48,155 nt of DNA from NCBI GenBank assembly GCA_019116525.1, contig DXBM01000032.1:1-48155 (forward strand), read 5' to 3'. This DNA comes from Candidatus Olsenella pullistercoris. GTDB taxonomy: Bacteria > Actinomycetota > Coriobacteriia > Coriobacteriales > Atopobiaceae. The notes under the pieces are model-generated. The model searched no databases, was not told the DNA's origin, and saw nothing but the letters and a program-made list of their open reading frames with translations. A program made the position numbers and the translations under genes. Below, one piece after another: positions 42,249 to 48,155 of this stretch; position 1 is the first letter of the stretch, and every line of letters starts with the position of its first letter.

Positions 42249-44441
42249 CTAGTCCACCCGTTCGAAGCGGTACATGAAGCTCTCGTACGGAGACGCGGGC
42301 ACGGAGAGCGGCAGTCCCATGTCCATGAGGGCGTCGGCGCTGTACTCGGTGCCGTTGCTCGCCATGCGGTACGTTGCCCCGGGCGTGAGGCCGCGCGGGA
42401 CGACGTAGTTGGCCTTGCCATACCCGTCCACGCGTGTGACCACGGCGCACACGAGCGCCTCGGAGCCGTCCTCGGAGACGAACTCCCAGGCAGCCGCGTC
42501 CGCGTCCTTGGGGTCGGAGAGCCGGTAGAGGAGCCCCTCGCGCACGAGGTGCTCGATGCCGCGATAGGTGCGCACCTGGCTCTTGATGAGCTCGCAGGCG
42601 CGCTCGTTCAGCTCCATGAGGTCGAGCTCGTAGCCGAAGGCGCCGCCGCCCATGGCCACGGTGCCGCGCGCGCCGAGCGGGACCGTGCGACCGGTGATCT
42701 CATTGGGGCAGGCGGAGACGTGCGCGCCAATGGCCGAGCAGGGGTAGCCGAAGGAGGTCCCGTACTGGATCTCGAGGCGGTTGCGCGCGTCGGTGTTGTC
42801 GGAGGTCCAGATCTGCGGCGTGTAGTGGAGCATGCCGGCGTCAAAGCGCCCGCCGCCCGCGGAGCACCCCTCGATGAGCAGGTCGGGGTAGCGCGTGCGG
42901 ACGCGCTCGAGAAGGTCGTAGAGGCCGAGCATGTAGTCGTAGAGGACCTTGCCCTGGTCCGATGCCGTGCGCGAGTGGACGTCCACGATCGAGCGGTTGT
43001 AGTCCCACTTCACGTACTCGATGCCCCCCTGGTCGAGCACGGCGCAGAGCTGCTCGAAGAGGTTGTCGCGCACGTCGGCGCGGGAGAGGTCGAGCACGAG
43101 CTGGTCGCGCCCGAGCACAGGCTCCTTGCCGGGCACGGTGAGCGCCCAGTCGGGGTGGGCACGGAAGAGGTCGGAGTCCTCGTTCACCATCTCGGGCTCG
43201 ACCCAGATGCCAAAGCCCAGGCCCACCTCGTTCACGCGGCGGGCGAGGTCGGCCACGGTGCCGCCGAGCTTGGCCATGTTGGGCCGCCAGTCTCCGAGGC
43301 CTCGGTGGTCGTCGCTCCTTGAGCCGAACCAGCCGTCGTCCATGACGAGCATGTCGAGCCCGAGCTCGGCGGCCTTCTTCGCGAGCTCCACGAGCTTGTC
43401 GCCCGTGAAGTCAAAGTAGCAGGCCTCCCAGCTGTTGATGAGGATCGGGCGGGCGGCATCGCGCCAGGGGCCGCGGCAGACGCGCTCGCGGATGCAGCGG
43501 TGCAGGTTGTGCGAGATGCGCTCGATGCCCGCGCCGGAGTAGGTCATGATCACCTCGGGCGCCACAATCTGCTCGCCCGGCTCGAGCGGGTAGGAGAAGA
43601 GGTCGGAGGCGAGGCCCATCTGCACGCGCGTCTGCTCGTACTGGTCGCGCTCCGCCTCGGCGAGGAAGCTGCCGCTCCAGACGAAGCTCATGGACCAGGC
43701 GCGCCCCGAGGTCTCGGTGGCGTCGCGGTCGCAGAGGACCATCATGGGGTTGTACTGGTTCGAGGACATGCCGCGCCGGCTCCCCACCGAGAGCGACCCG
43801 TTCTCAACGGCGCGGCGGGAGGGACGGCGCTCCATCGCGTGGCGGCCGTCGAAGGTGATGAGGTCGAAGTCGCCGTGCACGAAGTCGAGGCAGGCGCTCT
43901 GGAGCTTCTCGACGGTCACGCGTGCGCGCCCGCAGTTGCGCACCACGGCGGCGCGCGTGATGACGTCGTAGCGCGGCATCACGCCAAAGAGCAGCTCCAC
44001 CTCGAGGCCGAGCCGGTCGTCGGCGAGCATGACCGAGAGGGTCTCGGCGCCGTCGTCCTCGCCCTCGTCGTAGGCGGCGGGCAGGCCCGGCAGGGCGTAC
44101 TTGCCAGGGCGGACCTCGTGGGATCGGTAGCGCAGGTCGCAGCCGAAGGTGCCGTCCTCGCCGCGCACGATGAGCAGCGGGCTGCGCATGTCGCCCGAGC
44201 CCTGGAACGGGAACTCCTGCGGGAGCACGTCGAGCGAGTAGGTGCGGTCCGCCACGTCGTGGGGGCAGCCGCACATGCCGCTTCTGTCGCAGTACGTGAC
44301 GAGGTAGCTCATGTCCCCCTCGGTGCGCGCGCCGTAGTAGAGGTGCAGGAGGTACCCGTGCTCGTCGACCCTCATCTGGTAGGTCGTGCGCTCGGTAGAG
44401 AGGGTGAAGACGCGGGTGGCTTCGCTGTAGGAGAAGGGCAT
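42249..44441 (-). CDS. aga: Alpha-galactosidase, GH36
   Basis: A 730-residue GH36 enzyme that releases galactose from raffinose- or melibiose-type sugars. Landmarks are LGLDMLVMDDGWFGSR, the nucleophile motif EYVKWDYNR, GCSAGGGRFDAGML, the acid/base region TPQIWTSDNTDARNRL, and GAHVSACPNEITGR. No signal peptide is present, so it acts in the cytoplasm on imported oligosaccharides. The ATG at 44441 follows GAGGAG. It is the last gene of the msm-type operon, after a 144-base gap with a hairpin, and its product galactose would feed GalK/GalT. Confidence 0.95.
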   Translation of the reverse strand: MPFSYSEATRVFTLSTERTTYQMRVDEHGYLLHLYYGARTEGDMSYLVTYCDRSGMCGCPHDVADRTYSLDVLPQEFPFQGSGDMRSPLLIVRGEDGTFGCDLRYRSHEVRPGKYALPGLPAAYDEGEDDGAETLSVMLADDRLGLEVELLFGVMPRYDVITRAAVVRNCGRARVTVEKLQSACLDFVHGDFDLITFDGRHAMERRPSRRAVENGSLSVGSRRGMSSNQYNPMMVLCDRDATETSGRAWSMSFVWSGSFLAEAERDQYEQTRVQMGLASDLFSYPLEPGEQIVAPEVIMTYSGAGIERISHNLHRCIRERVCRGPWRDAARPILINSWEACYFDFTGDKLVELAKKAAELGLDMLVMDDGWFGSRSDDHRGLGDWRPNMAKLGGTVADLARRVNEVGLGFGIWVEPEMVNEDSDLFRAHPDWALTVPGKEPVLGRDQLVLDLSRADVRDNLFEQLCAVLDQGGIEYVKWDYNRSIVDVHSRTASDQGKVLYDYMLGLYDLLERVRTRYPDLLIEGCSAGGGRFDAGMLHYTPQIWTSDNTDARNRLEIQYGTSFGYPCSAIGAHVSACPNEITGRTVPLGARGTVAMGGGAFGYELDLMELNERACELIKSQVRTYRGIEHLVREGLLYRLSDPKDADAAAWEFVSEDGSEALVCAVVTRVDGYGKANYVVPRGLTPGATYRMASNGTEYSADALMDMGLPLSVPASPYESFMYRFERVD

Positions 44442-44515
44442 GGCTCCTCGACTTCCTTGCATCGGGGGGATAAGGGCGGGGCTGCTACGAGCGCCCGTAG
44501 TCTAGCGCATCTGGG

Positions 44516-44553
44516 GGCGCCCGGAACCGTCGCGTGGACGAATTCCGGGCGCC
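44516..44553 (-). terminator. Hairpin between the sugar permease and aga genes
   Basis: GGCGCCCGGAA (44516-44526) pairs perfectly with TTCCGGGCGCC (44543-44553), after the last permease gene and before aga on the minus strand. It may lower, or partly stop, readthrough into aga. Confidence 0.55.
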
Positions 44554-44585
44554 AGGGGGAACTTCCCTAAATCATCAAACTTGTC

Positions 44586-45443
44586 CTACTTCACGGCACC
44601 GTTGGTGACGCCGCCGATGATCTGCTTCTGCGCCACGATGTAGAAGATGATCATCGGGAGCATGGCGAGCAGGTAGGAGGCGAACGCCAGGTTGTAGTTG
44701 GTGGCGAAGGCGGTCTGGAAGTTCATCTGCGCGAGCGGCAGGGTGTTCACACCGGAGCCGCCCATGATGACGAGCGGGGTCATGACGTCGTTCCACACGG
44801 CGAGGCCGGTGATGACGGCGACCGTCGCGTGCATGGGCTTCATGAGCGGGAAGATGACCTTCCAGTAGGTGGTCCAGGTGGAGGCGCCGTCGACGCGGGC
44901 GGCCTCCTCGAGGGCCGTGGGGATGTTCCGCAGGTAGCCGGTGTAGAGCATCATGTTCATCGGCATGTAGAAGACCACGTAGAGCACCATGACGCCGACC
45001 ATGTTGTCGAGGTGCAGGATGGCCGTCTGCTTGACGAGCGGCATCATCAGGATCGCGAAGGGCACGTACATGCCTGCCACGATGAAGTAGTAGGAGGCCT
45101 TGAAGAGCTTCTTGGAGTCCATGTTGCGCCCGATCGCGTAGGCGGCGAGGCTGTGGACGATGATCGAGACCACGACGGCCACCACAGTGATGATGAGCGA
45201 GTTCATGAACGAGTGGAAGAAGTCAGTGACCTGGATGGCCTCGACGAAGTTGTCGAGCGACCAGCTGCTCGGCAGCGACAGGATGCCCACGATGTCGTTG
45301 GTCATCTCGGAGGGGTCCTTGAAGGCGATGACCACGGCCATGTAGAGCGGGAACGCGATGGTGATGAGGCCGATGATGAGCAGGATGGTGATGGGCCAGT
45401 TGACCCGCTCCTTGACCTTGGCAGGAACAGTGTTGTTAGCCAT
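44586..45443 (-). CDS. Sugar ABC transporter permease (MalG/MsmG type)
   Basis: A 285-residue permease with six hydrophobic segments. The EAA loop that meets the ATPase is EEAARVDGASTWTTYWKVIFPLMKP. It opens with a short basic cytoplasmic tail and WPITILLIIGLITIAFPLYMA. Its ATG overlaps the stop of the partner permease by one base, showing coupling. With it, the binding protein and the ATPase, it forms a CUT1 sugar importer, probably for alpha-galactosides because aga follows. Confidence 0.93.
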   Translation of the reverse strand: MANNTVPAKVKERVNWPITILLIIGLITIAFPLYMAVVIAFKDPSEMTNDIVGILSLPSSWSLDNFVEAIQVTDFFHSFMNSLIITVVAVVVSIIVHSLAAYAIGRNMDSKKLFKASYYFIVAGMYVPFAILMMPLVKQTAILHLDNMVGVMVLYVVFYMPMNMMLYTGYLRNIPTALEEAARVDGASTWTTYWKVIFPLMKPMHATVAVITGLAVWNDVMTPLVIMGGSGVNTLPLAQMNFQTAFATNYNLAFASYLLAMLPMIIFYIVAQKQIIGGVTNGAVK

Positions 45444-46312
45444 TAGAGCTGCTCCTCCTTACTGTTCAGGAACTTGGTCTGGGCGATGGAGATCACGGCG
45501 ATCACGATGAAGAAGATCACCGCGTTGGCGCACTGGAACCCGAACTGGCTGTTGTTGAGGCCGTTCTGGTAGATGAGGTAGGAGATGGACTCCGTGGACT
45601 GCGCCGGGCCGCCGGAGGTCATTGCCACGATCTGGTCGAAGGTCATGAGCATGTCCTTCATGACGAGGACCATGTTCGTGGTGATGGACGGCATGATGAG
45701 CGGGAACGTGAGGTAGCGGAACTTGTCCCAGCCGGTCGCGCCGTCGAGCGCGCCGGCCTCGTAGACGTCCTCAGGCACCGACGAGAGGCCGGTGATGTAG
45801 ATGATCGTGGTCTGCGCGCATGCCTGCCACACGAGGACGACGACGATGGCCACCCATGCCCACTCCGTGCTCGCCAGCATCGAGGTGGTGCCGGTGAGGG
45901 CGGGCACGATGTAGGTGAAGAAGTAGCTGAACACGTAGCCGACGACGAGGCCGCCGAGGATGCGGGGCACGAAGTAGATGCCGCGCAGGGCGCTCTTGAA
46001 CTTGATCTTGCTCGAGAGCCCGATGGCGAGCATGAGCGAGATCACGTTGACCAGGATCGTGGAGACCACGGAGATCTTGAACGTGAACAGGTAGGAGTTG
46101 CCCACGCGGGCGTCCTGGAACAGGTCGATGTAGTTCTGCAGGCCCACGATCTCGAAGGCACCGTAGCCCTTGGAGTCGGTGAAGCTGTAGAAGAAGCCCG
46201 TGAGCAACGGGATCGTGTTGAAGGCTATGAACAGGATGAGCACAGGAATCAGGATGGCGAGGAAGGTGCGGTTCCTGTCAGATCCCGCCTTGGATACAGC
46301 GGCTGTTGCCAT
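45443..46312 (-). CDS. Sugar ABC transporter permease (MalF/MsmF type)
   Basis: A 289-residue permease with six hydrophobic segments. It starts RNRTFLAILIPVLILFIAF and has the EAA-type loop YEAGALDGATGWDKFRYLTFPLIMPS. It lies between the binding-protein gene (12-base gap) and the second permease (one-base overlap). It forms the heterodimeric channel with MsmG. Confidence 0.93.
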   Translation of the reverse strand: MATAAVSKAGSDRNRTFLAILIPVLILFIAFNTIPLLTGFFYSFTDSKGYGAFEIVGLQNYIDLFQDARVGNSYLFTFKISVVSTILVNVISLMLAIGLSSKIKFKSALRGIYFVPRILGGLVVGYVFSYFFTYIVPALTGTTSMLASTEWAWVAIVVVLVWQACAQTTIIYITGLSSVPEDVYEAGALDGATGWDKFRYLTFPLIMPSITTNMVLVMKDMLMTFDQIVAMTSGGPAQSTESISYLIYQNGLNNSQFGFQCANAVIFFIVIAVISIAQTKFLNSKEEQL

Positions 46313-46324
46313 GTTCTTCCCTCC

Positions 46325-47623
46325 TTATCCCTGGTTCGCCATGTACTCGTTGTACTTGCGGATGACGGTCTTGTTGTAGCGCTGCCAGAGGGTGTCCCAG
46401 TTGGCGAGGAACGCGTCCACGTCGCCGTCGAGCAAAAACGCCTGGAGCTGCGCGTCGCAGGCCATGCCCGACGGATAGGAGTGGTCGGGGTAGTCGATGA
46501 CCTTGCCCTCGTCGAGGAACTCCTGGATGTCGTCGAAGAGCGGGTCGAGCGTGAAGTCGCCCTCGATGCAGGGGATGGCCTTCTGGTCGTCGCAGTAGGT
46601 CTGGAGGTTGTCCGGCTCGTTCAGGAAGTCAATGACCTCGTAGATCTGCTCGCGATGGTCCTCGTTGGCCGCGGTCATGTTCCAGCACAGGTCGACGCCG
46701 GAGACGACGATGCGGTCGTCGGGGTCGTCGGATGCGGGCATGGCGAAGAGGCCGATGTTCATCTCGGGGTTGGCCGAGAGGATCTGCGGCACGGCGAACG
46801 AGCCGCACGGGAACATCGCGGACTGGCCGCGCGCGAAGGCGGTGCAGGCGTCCTCGTAGCTGTAGGCCATGGGGCCGTCCTCGCCGTACTCGAGGAGCTT
46901 GAGGAGCTTCTCGGCGGGCTCGCGGTAGTAGTCGGCGAACTTGGCCTCGCCCGCGTTGACCTTGCGGATGTGGTCGGACGGCACGAGCTCCACGAGCATG
47001 GAGTTCCAGGGCGAGAGGATCGTCCAGGTGTCGAGGAAGCCCAGATAGAGCGGCAGGACCTCGCCCTCGGCCTTGATCTGCTCGCAGAGCTCGCAGAACT
47101 CGGTCCAGGTGGTGGGAATCTGCCAGCCCTTCTCGGCGAACATGTCCTTGTTGTAGAGCATGCCCGCGGCGTTGGCGATGTAGGGAACGCCGTAGATGCC
47201 GTCCATGGGGACGTAGGTCACGCTCTTCATGATCTCCTGGTAGGCCGGCTGGACCTTCTCCATGCCGGGATAGGCGGAGACGTCGGCGAGGATGTTGGAG
47301 TCAACGAAGTCGGCGTAGGTGGCGTCGCCGCCGATGGCCACGACGTCGGGGTAGTCCTCGCGGACGAAGCGCGTCTTCATGATGGTGACGGCGTCGTTGG
47401 GGCTCGTGAAGTTGAGGTAGATGTGGTCGTTGCTCTCGTTGAACTCGGCCATGAGCGCCTCGAAGATGCTCACCGCCTCGCGCTTGTACGAGACGAACTC
47501 GATCTCGGTCCTCCCGTCGCTGCGCTCGCCCTCGCAGCCCGTGAGCGCGAGTCCCGCGGCGACGGCCGCGGCGGCCCCCCCGAGGCCGAGGAAGGAGCGA
47601 CGTGTCAGTGCTCTTTTCTGCAT
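46325..47623 (-). CDS. Sugar-binding lipoprotein of the ABC importer (MsmE type)
   Basis: A 432-residue family 1 solute-binding protein. The N terminus LTRRSFLGLGGAAAAVAAG has a twin-arginine motif and LTGC at C30 is a lipobox, so it is probably a Tat-exported lipoprotein, like the Fe-type binding protein at 12.2 kb. The mature part has features of oligosaccharide-binding proteins (GIYGVPYIANAAGMLYNKDMF, WTEFCELCEQIKAEG). It starts 18 bases after the ATPase gene. The ligand is inferred to be an alpha-galactoside from the aga gene in the operon. Confidence 0.93.
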   Translation of the reverse strand: MQKRALTRRSFLGLGGAAAAVAAGLALTGCEGERSDGRTEIEFVSYKREAVSIFEALMAEFNESNDHIYLNFTSPNDAVTIMKTRFVREDYPDVVAIGGDATYADFVDSNILADVSAYPGMEKVQPAYQEIMKSVTYVPMDGIYGVPYIANAAGMLYNKDMFAEKGWQIPTTWTEFCELCEQIKAEGEVLPLYLGFLDTWTILSPWNSMLVELVPSDHIRKVNAGEAKFADYYREPAEKLLKLLEYGEDGPMAYSYEDACTAFARGQSAMFPCGSFAVPQILSANPEMNIGLFAMPASDDPDDRIVVSGVDLCWNMTAANEDHREQIYEVIDFLNEPDNLQTYCDDQKAIPCIEGDFTLDPLFDDIQEFLDEGKVIDYPDHSYPSGMACDAQLQAFLLDGDVDAFLANWDTLWQRYNKTVIRKYNEYMANQG

Positions 47624-47641
47624 AGGTTGTGCCCTCCTTCC

Positions 47642-48155
47642 CTAGTGGGCGATGGCGAGCTCGGTCTGCTTGTCGAAGAGGTGGATCTTGGCGAGGTCGA
47701 CGGAGCAGCTGATCTTGTCGCCGGTACGCACGGAGCTCGCAGCGGAGAGGTGAGCGGAGATCTGGCCGCCCTCGACGTCGGCGTAGATCATGGCCTCGGA
47801 GCCCAGGAGCTCGTAGACCGTGACGGTAGCCGGGAACGTTTCGGAGAGCTCGCGGCCCTCGGCGTACTCGTGCTCCTCGACGACGTCCTCGGGACGGATG
47901 CCCATGACGACGACCTTGCCCACGTAGCCGCCGTCCTTGAGCGCCTGGGCCTTGGGGCCGGTGAGCGTGATGGTGTTGGAGCCGAAGGTGAGCGCCACGC
48001 CGTCGCCCTTCTCGGCAACGGCGACGTCGATGAAGTTCATCTGCGGGGAGCCGATGAAGCCGGCGACGAAGAGGTTGCAGGGCTCGTTGTAGAGCTTGGT
48101 GGGGGTGTCCACCTGCTGCATGACGCCGTCCTTCATGACGACGATGCGGGTGCCG
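47642..48155 (-). CDS. Sugar ABC transporter ATP-binding protein, C-terminal part (MsmK/MalK type)
   Basis: The visible 170 residues are the C-terminal part of the ATPase; the Walker A, signature and Walker B motifs lie beyond the window edge. The part seen starts GTRIVVMKDGVMQQVDTP, continues LYNEPCNLFVAGFIGSPQMNF (the conserved end of the nucleotide-binding domain) and then an OB/TOBE regulatory domain (VMGIRPEDVVEEHEY). It is first among the operon genes seen here. Such ATPases are sometimes shared among several sugar importers. Confidence 0.9.
   Translation of the reverse strand, partial: GTRIVVMKDGVMQQVDTPTKLYNEPCNLFVAGFIGSPQMNFIDVAVAEKGDGVALTFGSNTITLTGPKAQALKDGGYVGKVVVMGIRPEDVVEEHEYAEGRELSETFPATVTVYELLGSEAMIYADVEGGQISAHLSAASSVRTGDKISCSVDLAKIHLFDKQTELAIAH

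Noticed and set aside
47829-47845. A GGAACGTTTC sequence in the ABC ATPase gene as a LacI-type operator
   Set aside because: It is too far from the palindromic consensus and lies within coding sequence.

Overview
The window is GC-rich DNA (roughly two-thirds G+C by eye) from a Gram-positive-type bacterium, most probably an actinobacterium of the class Coriobacteriia (Olsenella/Collinsella/Atopobiaceae-like). This placement is an inference from gene content and protein flavour: type III glutamine synthetase, class II GalT, Tat-type lipoprotein binding proteins and mannose-family PTS genes. No rRNA or tRNA gene is present to test it. I see no phage, insertion sequence with a transposase, or CRISPR array.

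Layout. 1-590 is the start of rpsA (minus strand). 0.8-8.9 kb holds housekeeping genes: a HAD phosphatase, glnN-type glutamine synthetase, DNA polymerase I, RNase HI, and a PadR/DUF1700 pair. 9.3-13.3 kb is a three-gene Fe(III)/anion-type ABC importer. 13.6-15.2 kb has a HdeD-like membrane protein and a zinc phospholipase-C-like protein. 15.2-21.5 kb is the gltBD glutamate synthase operon with a 60-aa trailing gene. 21.6-26.4 kb holds a CPBP protease, a cytoplasmic BMP-fold fusion protein followed by a metallophosphoesterase, and a stand-alone TIR-domain protein. 26.5-48.2 kb is almost entirely carbohydrate metabolism: galTK; a LacI regulator with malQ, glgP and a GH13 glucosidase; a mannose-family PTS with a Gfo/Idh dehydrogenase and a divergent RpiR regulator; and an alpha-galactosidase with an ABC sugar importer (msmK-E-F-G-aga order).

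How the genes fit together. Alpha-galactosides would enter through the msm-type importer, be cut by Aga, and the galactose would pass through GalK and GalT. Glycogen or maltodextrins would be handled by MalQ, GlgP and the GH13 enzyme under the LacI-family regulator. Glutamine synthetase and GOGAT form the ammonium assimilation cycle. An unidentified sugar or polyol enters through the PTS.

Most unusual signal. The octamer CCTTCTCG/CGAGAAGG occurs about 50 times (my count by eye: 29 and 21 in the two orientations), against about two expected from base composition. It is spread about once per kilobase, is enriched in intergenic gaps with the longer form GTCCTTCTCGCC, and is kept inside genes even where it needs rare codons. 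This resembles DNA uptake sequences and is the main candidate for an undescribed system. Several families of intergenic palindromic repeats are also present, including one two-hairpin element with two copies 22 kb apart in opposite orientation.
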